NCBI GenBank assembly: GCA_016929335.1
Contig: JAFGIY010000062.1
Location: forward strand, 1-64,000
Reading direction: 5' to 3'
Length of the DNA: 64,000 bases
Source: Acidobacteriota bacterium
Lineage (GTDB): Bacteria; Acidobacteriota; UBA6911
Position 1 is the stretch's first letter; the number at the start of each line of letters is the position of its first letter. A program made the position numbers and the translations under genes. Below the pieces are notes generated by a model. It was not told where the DNA came from. It was given only the letters and a program-made list of their open reading frames with translations, and did not search any database. Positions 1-10,900 of the stretch are shown piece by piece.

Positions 1-107
1 AGTTTATACATTTTCCTTAAGCCGTGAAAGCTGAATTCAGAGGGATCCTGCATTCATGCCGCGCTTTGCATGATCTTTCTAATGGCAGATCTGGCGTCTG
101 CTCTGCA

Positions 108-148
108 GAAGCCCTGAAGGGCTTCGTTTCGCAGCCGCTTCGCGGCTG
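108..148. repeat. two adjacent perfect hairpins
   Basis: Two GC-rich stem-loops lie back to back. GAAGCCC/GGGCTTC (108-114 with 119-125, loop TGAA) is followed by CAGCCGC/GCGGCTG (132-138 with 142-148, loop TTC). They sit in the 384-bp stretch past the end of the glutamine synthetase gene, which also holds a REP-like copy (183-225), a third 7-bp inverted repeat (241-247 with 266-272) and a pair of TACA-N4-TGTA sites. No T-tract follows, so a simple Rho-independent terminator is not supported. Confidence 0.5.
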
Positions 149-182
149 GTCCCGGGTCCTCCATTATCATTCCAGTCTCAAA

Positions 183-225
183 TGTATAAACTCCAGAGGT
201 CGCGGCTTCATCTGCGACCCACATG
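183..225 (+). repeat. REP-like palindromic element, copy 1
   Basis: TGTATAAACTCCAG is followed by a stem built on GGTCGCGGCTTC...GCGACCCACATG. The same 42-bp unit, including the TGTATAAACTCCAG tail, recurs in opposite orientation at 39373-39413. This copy has a decayed stem (TTCATCTGC instead of TTCAGCCGC). Confidence 0.6.
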
Positions 226-290
226 AAGCTGGTGATGGATCTCCCGGGATGCGTTTTGGATGAAACCGGGAGGTCTTAGAGCTCCCATAT

Positions 291-332
291 TACATATATG
301 TATTTATATCACAGCCAATATACAACAATGTA
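291..332. promoter_or_regulatory. paired TACA-N4-TGTA sites (A and B)
   Basis: TACATATATGTA (291-302) and TACAACAATGTA (321-332, extended to ATATACA-acaa-TGTATAT) are 30 bp apart. The arrangement matches the pairs upstream of the glutamine synthetase (2739-2781) and of amt (12575-12617). I find no convincing -24/-12 sequence to the left within the window, so the target may be a gene before position 1. Alternatively the pair may act on the synthetase gene from its 3' side. Confidence 0.45.
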
Positions 333-384
333 TATTTACTATAGATATGGAGCAGCTCTCCCCGTTCCCGGACCTCCGTAACCT

Positions 385-2559
385 CTATTTGATGAACAAC
401 ATCTCCTGATAGGTCGGCAACGGCCAGAATTCATCGGACACCACACATTCCAGACGGTCGGCCGCCTTGCGCACTCTGTCCATGGCGGGAACGATATGGT
501 CCCGTGCATAAGTGGCGTGGTCAAGCGTGGGTCCCTCCACATGGTTGCCGATCACCATTTCGAGAGCATGCATGGAATCCTGCAGCTCCTTTGCCAATCC
601 GTTCACTTCGTCGAGCACGGCGGTGCAGCAGGTTTTATCCAATTGCTGGAGCGCCAGTGCCGTTGATGCGAGCTGATGCTGATATTTGACGGCAGCGGGG
701 AAGATGGTGGTCTTCGCGATCTCCAGTGTCAATCGGCTTTCCACGATGATGTCTTTGACATACCGCTCCAGGTAAATTTCATAGCGGCTCTCCATTTCGC
801 GCGGTGAAAGCACGTTGTACTTCTTCATCAGGTCGATATTTTTTTTGCTGATCAGAACGGGCAGGGCGTCTACCGTGTTGCTCAGATTCGGCAGGCTGCG
901 CCTGGCGGCTTCCTTATGCCACGCTTCAATGTAATTATCGCCGTTGTAGATGATGGCGCCGTGCTCCTTGACAATCTGCTGCAACACATCCTGTACGGCG
1001 CTGTTCAGTTTCGCAGGATTCCCTTTGGTTCTTTTCTCCAGTTCCGTGGCGATATGGTCCAGCGAATCCGCCATGATCGTGTTCAAAGCGACCAGCGGGC
1101 CGGAGACAGACTGGCTGGCCCCGACGGCCCGGAATTCAAATTTGTTGCCGGTGAACGCAAACGGGCTTGTTCGATTGCGGTCTCCCGCGTCTTTCGGGAA
1201 GGCGGGAAGCGTATCCACTCCGACATTCAGATATCCGGGTTTCTTCGATGTCCTGGCTCCGCCTTTCCCAATCTGTTCGAAGATATCGGTGAGCTGTTCG
1301 CCCAGGTAAATGGAGATAATGGCCGGAGGCGCCTCATTGGCTCCGAGGCGGTGATCGTTCCCGGCATGCGCAACCGTTGCCCTCAACAGATCGCCGTGAA
1401 GGTGAACGGCGCGGATCGCGGCGGCGCAGAATACCAGGAATTGCATATTGCTGTGCGGCGTGTTGCCCGGATCCAGAAGGTTCGAGGTACGCGTGCCGAG
1501 CGACCAGTTCAGGTGCTTGCCGGATCCGTTAATGCCGGCGAACGGTTTTTCGTGCAGCAGGCACGTCATCCCGTATTTCTGGGCGACGCGTTGCAGCGTC
1601 GTCATAGTCAGGTACTGATGATCGGTTGCCAGGTTGGCATTTTCAAAAACCGGTGCAATCTCATACTGGGCCGGAGCGACTTCGTTGTGGCGTGTCTTTA
1701 CGGGGACTCCAAGCTTGTATAATTCACGCTCGGTCTCCAGCATGCAGGCCAGTACCCGTTCGGGAATCGCGCCGAAATACTGGTCTTCCAGTTCCTGTCC
1801 TTTGGGCGGTTTGGCCCCGAACAGCGTGCGGTTGGCGTTGATAAGATCGGGGCGCGCAAAGAAGAAATTGCGGTCGATCAGGAAATATTCCTGTTCGCAG
1901 CCGGCGGTCGAAAATACCAGGCCCGGATCCGAATCACCGAAGAGCTTCAGGATCCGCTGTGCCATCGTATTCAGGACTTGCATGGAACGAAGCAGGGGGA
2001 CCTTTTTGTCGAGGGCATCCCCGGTCCATGAACAGAATGCTGTCGGAATGCATAGCGTTGTTCCGTTCGGATTTTCAAGAATGAAAGCAGGGCTGGTCAC
2101 ATCCCACGCCGTATAGCCGCGCGCTTCAAAAGTTGCCCGGAGTCCGCCTGACGGGAAACTGGAGGCATCCGGTTCTCCCTGAATCAGCTGCCTGGCTGAG
2201 AATTCGGCCAGAACCCCGCCCTTGCCGTCGGGCTCGAGAAAACTGTCATGCTTTTCTGCCGTCTGTCCGGTCAGCGGGTAGAACACATGAGCATAATGCG
2301 TGGCGCCCTTTTCAATGGCCCAGTCGCGCATGGCTACGGCTACGGCGTCCGCGACGGTTATATCCAGCTTTTCTCCATTGTCGATCGTGCGGCGTATCGC
2401 CTTGTAAACGGCTTTCGGCAAACGCTCTCTCATGACGGAATCGCTGAAAACATTCACTCCGAAAAGGCCCTTCGAGGGTGTTTCTGAAAAATTCAGCGGC
2501 TTTTCAATCGGCCTATAATTTGTAACGGCCGCAATCGCATTCATTCGCGAGGTACTCAT
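385..2559 (-). CDS. glnN: type III glutamine synthetase
   Basis: ATP-dependent ligation of ammonia to glutamate in the cytoplasm. The 724-residue length is that of the GSIII family, far longer than GSI (about 470). Visible hallmarks are a CEQEYFLID strand near residue 221 (metal ligands), the [12 protein letters not shown] segment around residues 345-357, and the [13 protein letters not shown] loop that contributes to the active site. The N-terminal extension and the helical C-terminal region are also GSIII-like. The ATG at 2559 has AAAGGA 12 bases upstream. Expression is very likely sigma-54 dependent: TGGCAT-N5-TTGCA lies at 2632-2647 with two palindromic sites behind it. The gene is divergent from asparagine synthetase. 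No terminator with a U-tract is visible after the stop codon. Confidence 0.96.
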   Translation of the reverse strand: MSTSRMNAIAAVTNYRPIEKPLNFSETPSKGLFGVNVFSDSVMRERLPKAVYKAIRRTIDNGEKLDITVADAVAVAMRDWAIEKGATHYAHVFYPLTGQTAEKHDSFLEPDGKGGVLAEFSARQLIQGEPDASSFPSGGLRATFEARGYTAWDVTSPAFILENPNGTTLCIPTAFCSWTGDALDKKVPLLRSMQVLNTMAQRILKLFGDSDPGLVFSTAGCEQEYFLIDRNFFFARPDLINANRTLFGAKPPKGQELEDQYFGAIPERVLACMLETERELYKLGVPVKTRHNEVAPAQYEIAPVFENANLATDHQYLTMTTLQRVAQKYGMTCLLHEKPFAGINGSGKHLNWSLGTRTSNLLDPGNTPHSNMQFLVFCAAAIRAVHLHGDLLRATVAHAGNDHRLGANEAPPAIISIYLGEQLTDIFEQIGKGGARTSKKPGYLNVGVDTLPAFPKDAGDRNRTSPFAFTGNKFEFRAVGASQSVSGPLVALNTIMADSLDHIATELEKRTKGNPAKLNSAVQDVLQQIVKEHGAIIYNGDNYIEAWHKEAARRSLPNLSNTVDALPVLISKKNIDLMKKYNVLSPREMESRYEIYLERYVKDIIVESRLTLEIAKTTIFPAAVKYQHQLASTALALQQLDKTCCTAVLDEVNGLAKELQDSMHALEMVIGNHVEGPTLDHATYARDHIVPAMDRVRKAADRLECVVSDEFWPLPTYQEMLFIK

Positions 2560-2631
2560 CGGTTTGCATTCCTTTCATCAATTGGGAGCATTCATTTCGC
2601 AAATCACTCCACTTCATCCGACTGATTAAAA

Positions 2632-2647
2632 TGCAAAACAAATGCCA
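2632..2647 (-). promoter_or_regulatory. sigma-54 (-24/-12) promoter of glnN
   Basis: Read on the minus strand the sequence is TGGCAT-TTGTT-TTGCA. The GG and GC dinucleotides have the required 12-base register and the -12 box is perfect. The predicted start of transcription is near 2621, giving a leader of about 60 nt before the ATG at 2559. The enhancer-like pair at 2739-2781 is centred about 124 and 155 bp upstream of that start, a normal distance for NtrC-type activators. Confidence 0.8.
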
Positions 2648-2738
2648 AATGCCGGAGCCGGTGACATAGTCGAGTAAAGTATTTATGAATCAATATATTA
2701 GGCGTTCTGAGTGAAATTGCCGTGGATAGAGCCGGGAT

Positions 2739-2781
2739 TACATATATGTAATTCAACTGCTGATTTGGCTACAAAAATGTA
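2739..2781. promoter_or_regulatory. paired TACA-N4-TGTA enhancer sites (C and D)
   Basis: Site C is TACATATATGTA (2739-2750), inside a perfect 16-bp palindrome at 2737-2752. Site D is TACAAAAATGTA (2770-2781). Centre-to-centre spacing is 31 bp, three helical turns. The pair sits in the 312-bp divergent region between glnN and asnB, so it could serve either gene. A good -24/-12 sequence exists only on the glnN side. Confidence 0.65.
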
Positions 2782-2871
2782 ATTACCGGTGACGAAGGCG
2801 GCTTGCGAAATCCCTGGTGAAATTTGTGAGATGTGTGGCATCTTTTATTCCGATAATACTCCGGAACAGAT

Positions 2872-4740
2872 ATGTGCGGAATTTGTGGTTTTTCATACTT
2901 CGACGACAGGCCTGTAGACCCGCAGCTGGCCGGACGCATGTCCGACGTTCAGAAACATCGCGGTCCCGACGAATCCGGAATTCACGCCGGCAGGGGTACG
3001 GTTCTGGCTCACCGGCGATTGAGTATCATCGACCTCAGCACAGGGCGGCAGCCTCTTTCCAACGAGGACGGCACGATCTGGATCAGCTTCAACGGAGAAA
3101 TCTACAACTTCGAAGATCTCAACCGCGGGCTTGCAGGCCATCACCAATTCCGGACACGCAGCGATACCGAGACGATCGTTCACCTATACGAACAGCATCC
3201 GGACGGCTTTGTGTCCATGCTCCGCGGGATGTTTGCTTTTGCCCTATGCGATGAGGCGAATCGGACTCTGATCCTGGCGCGGGACCGCATAGGGAAAAAG
3301 CCCCTCTATTACTATCTGGATGACAGAAAACTGGTCTTTGCTTCCGAGATAAAATCCATACTTGAACACGGAGATCTTGATCTCAGCATTGACACTCAAG
3401 CGATCAGCGACTATGTCTCCCTGGGCTATATCCCCGCACCGAAGTCCATTTACCGGCGCATCCGAAAGGTTCGGCCCGGCCATTATCTGAAGGTCACGGG
3501 CCGGAATATCCGGGAAGTGTGCTACTGGAATCTTCAGTTTCACGAAGATGCCGCCTTGACGGAGTCCCAGTGGATTGAGCGATTCCTGGAACAATTCGAG
3601 GAGGCGGTGCGGGTCCGCCTTATGAGCGAAGTCCCCCTTGGTGCATTTCTCTCGGGAGGGCTGGACTCTTCCGCCGTAGTCGCGATGATGAGCCGGATTA
3701 TGAGCCGGCCGGTCCGCACGGCCACAATCGGCTTCGAAGAAGATCAATTTGATGAATCCGAGTACGCCAGGGAAGTAGCCGATTATCTGAGGACGGATCA
3801 CTATAAACAGACGGTTACGGCCGAAAAAATATCGACCATCGAAAAACTGGTCTGGCACTATGACGAACCATTTTCCGATTCCTCCGCCCTTCCGACCTAT
3901 TATGTGAGCCGGGTTGCCAGAGACCGTGTTACCGTTGCGTTGAGCGGAGACGGCGGTGATGAGAATTTTGCGGGATATCGCCGCTATATCCTGGATGCCA
4001 TGGAAAACCGCGTTCGCCGCTTTTTGCCTCACGCTTTCCGTAAAGCCTTTTTCAGCCCTCTTGCCATGGTCTATCCAAAAATGGATTGGGCGCCGCGCTT
4101 CCTCAGGGCTCGCTCCACATTTCAGAGTCTTTCATACGGCCCGGTGGAAGGCTATTTTGAGAGTGTCTCGATTTTCAGAAGGGATGATAAGAAGCGTATT
4201 CTTTCGGCGGAGATGATGCCCTCCCTCAATGGGTATTCGACTCTGGATTTGTTCCGGGATTACGGCAATCAGGCCGGCACGGAAGATCCGGTTTCTCGGA
4301 TCCAATATGTCGATATCAAAACCTCTCTGACGGATGACATCCTTACAAAAGTCGACCGTGCGAGCATGGCGGTTTCACTGGAAGTGCGCTGTCCCCTCCT
4401 GGACCACAAGGTGATGGAGCTGATCGCCCGGATGCCTTCATCGCTGAAACTTCGCTCGAGCACCGGCAAGTATCTTTTTAAAAAAGCCATGGAGCCCTTT
4501 CTTCCACAAACCACCATTTATAGAACCAAGATGGGATTCGAAATCCCCCTGGCAGACTGGTTCCGCCGAGGAATCAAAGATTTTGCGAGAACCTTTATCG
4601 TGGAAAGGCAGGATCCATATCTTTCAGCATCCTTTGTAAACAAAATCTGGAACCAGCATCAATCCGGCCGCCGCGACCGCTCGATTCAGCTCTGGAACGT
4701 ACTCATGTTCCGCCTCTGGCTTGACCGATTTATAGCATAA
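2872..4740 (+). CDS. asnB: asparagine synthetase (glutamine-hydrolysing)
   Basis: Converts aspartate, glutamine and ATP to asparagine, glutamate and AMP. The protein must begin MCGICGF because Cys2 is the N-terminal nucleophile of the class II glutaminase domain, which fixes the start at 2872. The glutaminase domain (about residues 1-190) shows HRGPD, the HRRLSIIDLS block and the FNGEIYNF block. The synthetase domain follows with the PP-loop GAFLSGGLDSSAV and ALSGDGGDENFAGY. At 622 residues it falls within the AsnB range. The proteins closest in my memory include amidotransferases from exopolysaccharide/exosortase loci, so a role in modifying a surface sugar cannot be excluded. It is divergent from glnN and precedes CTP synthase by about 120 bp. 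Confidence 0.9.
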   Translation: MCGICGFSYFDDRPVDPQLAGRMSDVQKHRGPDESGIHAGRGTVLAHRRLSIIDLSTGRQPLSNEDGTIWISFNGEIYNFEDLNRGLAGHHQFRTRSDTETIVHLYEQHPDGFVSMLRGMFAFALCDEANRTLILARDRIGKKPLYYYLDDRKLVFASEIKSILEHGDLDLSIDTQAISDYVSLGYIPAPKSIYRRIRKVRPGHYLKVTGRNIREVCYWNLQFHEDAALTESQWIERFLEQFEEAVRVRLMSEVPLGAFLSGGLDSSAVVAMMSRIMSRPVRTATIGFEEDQFDESEYAREVADYLRTDHYKQTVTAEKISTIEKLVWHYDEPFSDSSALPTYYVSRVARDRVTVALSGDGGDENFAGYRRYILDAMENRVRRFLPHAFRKAFFSPLAMVYPKMDWAPRFLRARSTFQSLSYGPVEGYFESVSIFRRDDKKRILSAEMMPSLNGYSTLDLFRDYGNQAGTEDPVSRIQYVDIKTSLTDDILTKVDRASMAVSLEVRCPLLDHKVMELIARMPSSLKLRSSTGKYLFKKAMEPFLPQTTIYRTKMGFEIPLADWFRRGIKDFARTFIVERQDPYLSASFVNKIWNQHQSGRRDRSIQLWNVLMFRLWLDRFIA

Positions 4741-4757
4741 AATCACCTCAAATAGCC

Positions 4758-4777
4758 GGCTACGAATTATCACGAAG
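4758..4777 (+). repeat. dispersed CACGAATT motif, copy 1
   Basis: GGCTACGAATTATCACGAAG is one of seven intergenic copies of a GCCACGAATTnCACGAA motif in this window. This copy has one extra base in the spacer and lies between asnB and the pyrG promoter. Confidence 0.5.
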
Positions 4778-4794
4778 TCTTACAGATAATAATC

Positions 4795-4844
4795 TATTGA
4801 CCATCAACCTAAAATCAGTATTATTGGATAGTATTGACTATCAA
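4795..4844. promoter_or_regulatory. direct repeats and inverted repeat, candidate operator
   Basis: TATTGACCATCAA (4795-4807) recurs as TATTGACTATCAA (4832-4844), 12 of 13 bases identical and 37 bp apart. The second copy overlaps a perfect inverted repeat GATAGT-ATTG-ACTATC (4827-4842). One copy covers the presumed -35 box and the other the start of transcription. This would suit repression, possibly by the DNA-binding domain fused to the CTP synthase encoded immediately downstream. Confidence 0.5.
4797..4824 (+). promoter_or_regulatory. candidate sigma-70 promoter of pyrG-carAB
   Basis: TTGACC (4797-4802), a 16-bp spacer and TATTAT (4819-4824) form a reasonable -35/-10 pair. Transcription would start near 4831, about 30 nt before the ATG at 4861. 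The -35 box is embedded in the first of two direct repeats described in the next entry. Confidence 0.45.
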
Positions 4845-4860
4845 TGAGGATCATAATGCT

Positions 4861-6744
4861 ATGAATAGCGATGATAAACTGCTTACTTTGGAAGATGTAG
4901 CTGACAGGCTCAAGATATCCGTCAGCACTGTGCGCAGGTGGGTAAAATCAAGTGAATTAAGGGCTATAAAAGTAGGCAATCGTGGTCAATACCGCATAAG
5001 CCTGAGTGATCTTGAGGATTTTCTGGCTGAACAGGAATCTCAGCCTCCGGATACCACAGCGGTTGCGACGCTGAAACGCGGTCGCGAATGGCGTAAGGCC
5101 ATTGACTGGGCAAGGGGGCATACCAAATATATTGTGGTTACAGGCGGCGTTATATCCGGTTTGGGTAAAGGAATTGCGGCCGCATCCATTGGGAAACTGC
5201 TCAATTCGCGTCTTATGATTGTGCCCATCAAGTGCGACGGATATCTCAACACGGATCCGGGAACGATGAATCCGATCGAGCATGGTGAGGTCTTCGTTCT
5301 GGATGATGGTGGCGAAGTGGATATGGACTTCGGCCACTACGAGCGCTTTTTGGGGGTCACCTGCCGGTTCGAGTGGAACCTGACCATGGGCAAGGTCTAC
5401 AAGGCAATTCTGGATCAGGAACGCGAAGGTTTTTATCTTGGTCAGACGGTTCAGTTGATTCCGCATGTAACGGATGTAATCAAGGACTGGTTTTATGAGA
5501 TTCCGGGACGCCTGCAGGCGGACATTGGCCTGATCGAAATCGGCGGCACAGTCGGTGACATGGAAAACGAGCTGTATCTGGAAGCCGTGCGGCAATTGCG
5601 CCAGGAGGTTGGGGAGCAGAATGTCCTGTTCGTGCATGTGACCTATATCCCCGTCCCGGCCGGTGTGGAAGAGCAGAAATCGAAGCCGACGCAGCAATCC
5701 GTTAAGCTGCTCAACGAGCGAGGGATCCGGCCGGATGTCCTTATTGGCCGGTGCAGCGAGCGGCTGACGGAAAAGATAAAGCAGAAGATTGCTTTGTTCT
5801 GCAACATTGATAAAACCGCCGTGATCTCCGGGCTGGATGTGCCTTCGGTGTATCAGATCCCGCTGATTTTTGAGGAAGAGGGGCTGACGGAAATCGTTCA
5901 CAAGCGGCTCACCATCTACTCGCCGCCGCAATTGCAGGAGTGGCGTTCTATGGTCGACCGCCTTCTTTCGCCGGCGGGGCCTTTGATTCGAGTGGCCATC
6001 TGCGGCAAGTACACCAATCTGCATGATTCCTATGCCAGCGTGATCGAGGCCGTGCGTCACAGCGGGGCGCATATAGACGGACAGGTGGAAATCGCCTGGC
6101 TGGACACGGCCGAACTGGAGCGCAGCGGCTGCTCCTGCGCCGATTTTCTGGGCAAAGTGGATGCGGTTATTGTGCCCGGCGGATTCGGCACGCGCGGTAT
6201 TGAAGGCAAGATTCAGGTGATCCGGCACTGCCGGGAAAACGGCGTTCCTTTTCTCGGCATCTGCTATGGCATGCAGCTGGCTGTCGTAGAGTATGCGCGG
6301 CACGTCGTGGGGCTGGCAGGAGCGCATACTACGGAGGCGGCGGAAGACGGCATTGAAGTGGCGGACCCGGTGGTTTGCATTCTGCCGGAGCAGGTAGGGA
6401 TCACCCAAAAGGGAGGGACCATGCGGTTGGGCGGCCACGATATTATTCTCAGGGAAAACACCCGGGCGGCGCAATTCTACAGAGGCCAAAAAATCCGGGA
6501 ACGTTTCCGACATCGATATGAAGTCAATCCGGAATATGTGGCGCGGCTGGAGAAAGCCGGCATGGTATTTTCGGGGCATGATCCGACTGGTACAATCATG
6601 CAGGTCATGGAACTGCCGGACCACGCTTATTTCATGGGATGTCAATTCCATCCCGAGTTGACTTCAAAACTGGAGGCGCCGGCGCCTTTATTCCGTGAGC
6701 TGATCGGCGCCGCTCTTGAAAGGAAGAAAGGGCTTCCGACTTAG
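4861..6744 (+). CDS. pyrG: CTP synthase with N-terminal excisionase/MerR-type HTH domain
   Basis: Makes CTP from UTP, ATP and glutamine. Residues 1-55 are not part of normal CTP synthases: [22 protein letters not shown] followed by an [20 protein letters not shown] wing is a helix-turn-helix of the excisionase/MerR family. The synthase begins around residue 86 with [13 protein letters not shown] (P-loop; the usual SSLGKG is SGLGKG). The family's KLDP loop reads KCDG, and [14 protein letters not shown] and GHYERF follow. The class I amidotransferase has Cys468 in GICYGMQ and His597/Glu599 in FHPE. The ATG at 4861 has GAGGA 10 bases upstream; an in-frame TTG at 4834 lacks a ribosome site. At 627 residues it is about 85 longer than usual. 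It is followed by carA, whose ribosome site overlaps the pyrG stop, so they are co-transcribed. Confidence 0.9.
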   Translation: MNSDDKLLTLEDVADRLKISVSTVRRWVKSSELRAIKVGNRGQYRISLSDLEDFLAEQESQPPDTTAVATLKRGREWRKAIDWARGHTKYIVVTGGVISGLGKGIAAASIGKLLNSRLMIVPIKCDGYLNTDPGTMNPIEHGEVFVLDDGGEVDMDFGHYERFLGVTCRFEWNLTMGKVYKAILDQEREGFYLGQTVQLIPHVTDVIKDWFYEIPGRLQADIGLIEIGGTVGDMENELYLEAVRQLRQEVGEQNVLFVHVTYIPVPAGVEEQKSKPTQQSVKLLNERGIRPDVLIGRCSERLTEKIKQKIALFCNIDKTAVISGLDVPSVYQIPLIFEEEGLTEIVHKRLTIYSPPQLQEWRSMVDRLLSPAGPLIRVAICGKYTNLHDSYASVIEAVRHSGAHIDGQVEIAWLDTAELERSGCSCADFLGKVDAVIVPGGFGTRGIEGKIQVIRHCRENGVPFLGICYGMQLAVVEYARHVVGLAGAHTTEAAEDGIEVADPVVCILPEQVGITQKGGTMRLGGHDIILRENTRAAQFYRGQKIRERFRHRYEVNPEYVARLEKAGMVFSGHDPTGTIMQVMELPDHAYFMGCQFHPELTSKLEAPAPLFRELIGAALERKKGLPT

Positions 6745-6752
6745 GAGTTTTG

Positions 6753-7886
6753 ATGAAAAACCGCACCAAAGCAATACTTGTGCTGGCCGACGGGCGCGCT
6801 TTCTCCGGATGGTCTGTGGGAGCGACCGGCGAAACCCTGGGCGAAGTGGTGTTCAACACTTCCCTTATGGGCTATCAGGAGGTTCTTACAGATCCCTCCT
6901 ATCGCGGCCAGATCGTCACCATGACTTACCCGTTGATCGGCAACTATGGCTTGAACGCCGAAGACGTGGAAGCCGGGCGGATCGCCCTGGCCGGCTTTGT
7001 AGTGCGCGAAGACTGTGCGACCCCCAGCAACTGGCGCAGCCGCACGAGCCTTCACGAGTATCTCCGGCATCATGGCATTGTGGGGATCGCCGGCATCGAT
7101 ACCCGCGCTCTGACGCGGCATCTGCGTGAAGAAGGGGCGCAAACGGGCATTATTTCCACGCTGGAGATGAATCCGAAATCTCTTGCCCGGCGCGCCGCGG
7201 AGTATCCGACCCTGGACGGACGCGACCTTGTACGCGAAGTTACCTGCTCGGAACCATACGGCTGGACGGAAACGGTCTGGTCGATGAAAACCGCAGACCG
7301 GCGGAAAGAAAATCCGGATAGCAACAGACATTTCGTCGTCGCATATGACTACGGGATCAAGCGCAACATCCTGCGTCTTCTGGTAAATGCCGGGTGCCGG
7401 GTTGAAGTTGTCCCGGCCGCGACGCCGGCTGACGACGTATTGGCCATGAATCCGGACGGCATTTTCCTGAGCAACGGTCCGGGCGATCCCTCTGCCGTTG
7501 ATTACGCCGTCGCGGAAACAAAAAAGCTATTGGGGAAGAAGCCGATCTTCGGCATCTGCCTGGGGCACCAGATTCTTTGCCTGGCATTGGGCGGACGGAC
7601 CTACAAGCTCAAGTATGGCCATCATGGCGGCAACCAGCCGGTGATGGATCTGACAACGCAGAAGGTTGAGATCACGGCGCAGAATCACGGCTATGCGGTA
7701 GACATCGATTCGATGGAGGGCGACGTGGTATGCACGCACCTTAATCTGAACGATCAAACGGTGGAGGGGATGGAGCACCGGCAGTTGCCGGTATTCTCGG
7801 TGCAATATCATCCGGAAGCATCGCCGGGCCCGCATGACGCAGGTTACCTGTTTGCCCGCTTCATGGAACTTATAGAACGTCATTAA
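6753..7886 (+). CDS. carA: carbamoyl-phosphate synthase small subunit
   Basis: Glutaminase subunit that hydrolyses glutamine and passes ammonia to CarB for carbamoyl phosphate synthesis (pyrimidines and arginine). The N-terminal CarA-specific domain (about residues 1-150) is followed by a class I amidotransferase with the [11 protein letters not shown] oxyanion region, the nucleophile in FGICLGHQ and [10 protein letters not shown] near the C-terminus. The 377-residue length is normal. AGGAG at 6743-6747 overlaps the pyrG stop codon and is spaced 5 bases from the ATG at 6753. The gene lies between pyrG and carB, placing three glutamine-linked nucleotide enzymes in one operon. Confidence 0.97.
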   Translation: MKNRTKAILVLADGRAFSGWSVGATGETLGEVVFNTSLMGYQEVLTDPSYRGQIVTMTYPLIGNYGLNAEDVEAGRIALAGFVVREDCATPSNWRSRTSLHEYLRHHGIVGIAGIDTRALTRHLREEGAQTGIISTLEMNPKSLARRAAEYPTLDGRDLVREVTCSEPYGWTETVWSMKTADRRKENPDSNRHFVVAYDYGIKRNILRLLVNAGCRVEVVPAATPADDVLAMNPDGIFLSNGPGDPSAVDYAVAETKKLLGKKPIFGICLGHQILCLALGGRTYKLKYGHHGGNQPVMDLTTQKVEITAQNHGYAVDIDSMEGDVVCTHLNLNDQTVEGMEHRQLPVFSVQYHPEASPGPHDAGYLFARFMELIERH

Positions 7887-7897
7887 TCTGAAAAGCA

Positions 7898-7916
7898 GGC
7901 CACGAATTACACGAAG
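7898..7916 (+). repeat. dispersed CACGAATT motif, copy 2
   Basis: GGCCACGAATTACACGAAG, the best-preserved copy of the family, sits in the short carA-carB spacer inside what should be one transcript. Confidence 0.5.
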
Positions 7917-7973
7917 TATGAATAGATTTTTTAGGTGCAATCCCTGGCGTTTTTAACTTCCTATGGAGAAACT

Positions 7974-10900
7974 GTGCCGAAGAGAACCGACATAGAAACC
8001 ATTCTGATCCCGGGCAGCGGGCCGATCGTGATCGGCCAGGCCTGCGAATTCGATTATTCGGGCACGCAAGCCTGCCGCGTGCTCAGATCCCTGGGTTATC
8101 GCATCGTGCTGGTTAATTCAAATCCTGCAACGATCATGACCGATCCGGAACTGGCTCATCGCACTTATATCGAGCCGCTTACGCCGGATATTCTTGCACG
8201 GATAATCGAGCGCGAGAAACCGCAGGCGCTTCTTCCGACCATGGGGGGGCAGACCAGCCTCAATCTGGCCTATGCGTTGCACGAAAAAGGCATCCTGGCA
8301 GCGAACAACGTCGAATTGATCGGCGCCAGGTTTGAAGCCATCAGGAAAGCGGAGAGCCGCGAATTGTTTGCGGAAAGCATGCGACGAGTCGGACTGGAAG
8401 TGCCTCGCGGCCGGATCGTTCGCAGTCTTGAAGAAGCCCTGGCGTTGATGGATGAAATCGACTATCCGGTCATCCTGCGCCCTGCTTTCACCCTGGGCGG
8501 CACGGGGGGCGGCACAGCCTATAAGAGCGCGGAGTACAAGACAAAGATATCGCGCGCTCTCGACCTCAGTCCCGTTCATGAGGTTCTGGTGGAAGAGTCC
8601 GTTATCGGCTGGAAGGAATACGAGCTGGAAGTCATGCGCGACCGAAAGGACAACTTCGTGGTGGTCTGCTCCATTGAGAACCTCGATCCGATGGGTGTGC
8701 ACACCGGCGATTCCATAACGGTTGCGCCGGCACAGACGCTGACGGACAAGGAGTATCAGCTGATGCGCGATGCGGCGCGTCTGGTGATGACTGAAATCGG
8801 CGTCGAAACCGGCGGATCCAATGTGCAGTTCGCCGTCAACCCGGTTGATGGCCGCCTGGTAGTCATCGAGATGAATCCGCGCGTATCACGCAGTTCGGCA
8901 CTGGCATCCAAGGCCACCGGGTTTCCGATCGCCAAAATTGCGGCCATGCTTGCAGTCGGTTTCACCCTCGATGAAATTCCAAACGATATTACCCGGAAGA
9001 CGCCTGCCTGTTTTGAACCCTCGATCGATTACGTGGTTACGAAGGTTCCCCGCTGGGATTTTGAAAAGTTTCCAAGCAGCAGCGATGAGCTGGGTGTTCA
9101 GATGAAATCCGTCGGCGAAGCGATGGCCATCGGTCGGAATTTCCCCGAGTCCCTCCAGAAGGCTTTCCGTTCGCTGGAAATCGGCCATGCGGGTCTGGGA
9201 GCTGACGGAAAGGATCCTGTGGATGTTTACAGCCCGAAAGCCGGCATTGCGGAGATGAAAAAGATCATCCGCCGGAGGCTGACGCGGCCGCATCCGAACA
9301 ATCTGCTGTATCTGAAGAATGGTCTGCAGCTGGGGATGCCGGTTCGGGAACTGGCCCGACGCACGGGCATCGATCCATGGTTTATCCATAATATCGGGCG
9401 GATTGCGGACATGGAGACGGCGTTGCGAAGCCGCGCTTTCGCCTCATTGAGCCGGGAAGAATTGTTTGAAGCGAAGCGTTTGGGATTTTCCGACAGGCAG
9501 ATTGCCTTTCTATGTTCCAGTACTGAAGCTGAAGTACGCCGGCGGCGCGCGCAGCTGAAGCTTGAGGCAGTCTTCAAAACGGTGGACACCTGCGCCGCCG
9601 AATTTGCCGCGGACACTCCCTACTACTACTCCGCCTACGAAGAGGAAAACGAAGCGAAGCCGAGCAACAGGAAAAAGGTCATCATCCTGGGGGGAGGTCC
9701 CAACCGCATCGGCCAGGGGATTGAATTTGATTATTGCTGCGTGCACGGCGTCTTCGCGCTCCAGGAGGAAGGCTTCGAGGTACAGATGATCAACTGCAAT
9801 CCCGAGACGGTCAGTACCGATTATGACATTTCGGACAGACTGTTCTTCGAGCCTCTCACCTTCGAGGATGTGATGCGCATCATCGAAAACGAAAATCCAT
9901 ATGGCGTCATTGTACAGTTCGGCGGACAGACGCCGCTGAAACTGGCCATCCCGCTGGAGCGCGCGGGCGTTCGTATCCTGGGTACATCACCCGACAGCAT
10001 CGATCTGGCGGAGGACCGCAAGCGTTTCGGCGCCCTGCTCCGGCGCCTGCGTATTCCGCATCCTCCTTACGGTACGGCAGCATCGACCGCCGAGGCACTG
10101 TCTGTCGCCCGCAAAATCGGCTATCCGGTTCTCGTCCGGCCGTCCTATGTTCTGGGCGGCCGTGCCATGAAGATCGTTTACGACGATCATATGCTGCGGC
10201 AATATATGCGCGAAGCGGTGAAGGCATCTTCCGAGCATCCGGTGCTGATAGACAAGTTTGTGGAAGACGCTTTCGAGTTCGATGTCGATGCTGTTTTCGA
10301 TGGGCGCGATCTGCTGTTGGGCGGCATCATGCAGCACATTGAGGAAGCGGGTATTCATTCGGGCGATAGTGCATGCGTTCTGCCTCCATACCTGATAACG
10401 CCGCAGCAGCTGGAGCAGATTGAGCAGTACACGCATCAACTGGCTCGTGCACTGAAGGTCAAGGGCCTTCTTAATGTCCAGTATGCAATGCGTGACGAAG
10501 GAGTCTTCGTCCTGGAGGTCAATCCGCGCGCTTCACGAACCGTGCCGTTTGTCAGCAAGGCCATCGGATTGCCGCTGGCTAAAGCAGCGGCGCGCGTGAT
10601 GGTCGGCAGGACATTAAAGCAGATGGGCCTGACCCGGCCGCCGCAGCCGCGGCACATTTCGGTTAAAGAAGCGGTGTTGCCTTTCAACAAGTTCAGCGAT
10701 GTGAGCGTGTACCTGGGCCCTGAAATGCGCTCTACCGGCGAGGTAATGGGTATTTCCTACAACCTCGGCAGCGCCTTTGCCAAGTCACAGCTGGCTGCAG
10801 GGGGAGGTCTGCCGACCACGGGAACGGTGTTCTTGAGCGTAAACGACAATGACAAGTTCCGCATCATTCCTCTAGCACGCGATTTTGTAGAACTCGGATT

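Noticed and set aside
92..107. TGGCGT-N5-CTGCA as a sigma-54 promoter
   Set aside because: Register fits but two box bases differ and it points into the 3' end of glnN with no gene to serve.
2836..2850. TGGCAT-N5-ATTC before asnB as a sigma-54 promoter
   Set aside because: The -12 GC dinucleotide is missing, and the element lies only about 20 bases from the start codon.
4957..6651. 564-codon open frame on the minus strand opposite pyrG
   Set aside because: It mirrors the pyrG coding sequence, has no ribosome site or recognisable domain, and pyrG in the other direction carries all family motifs.
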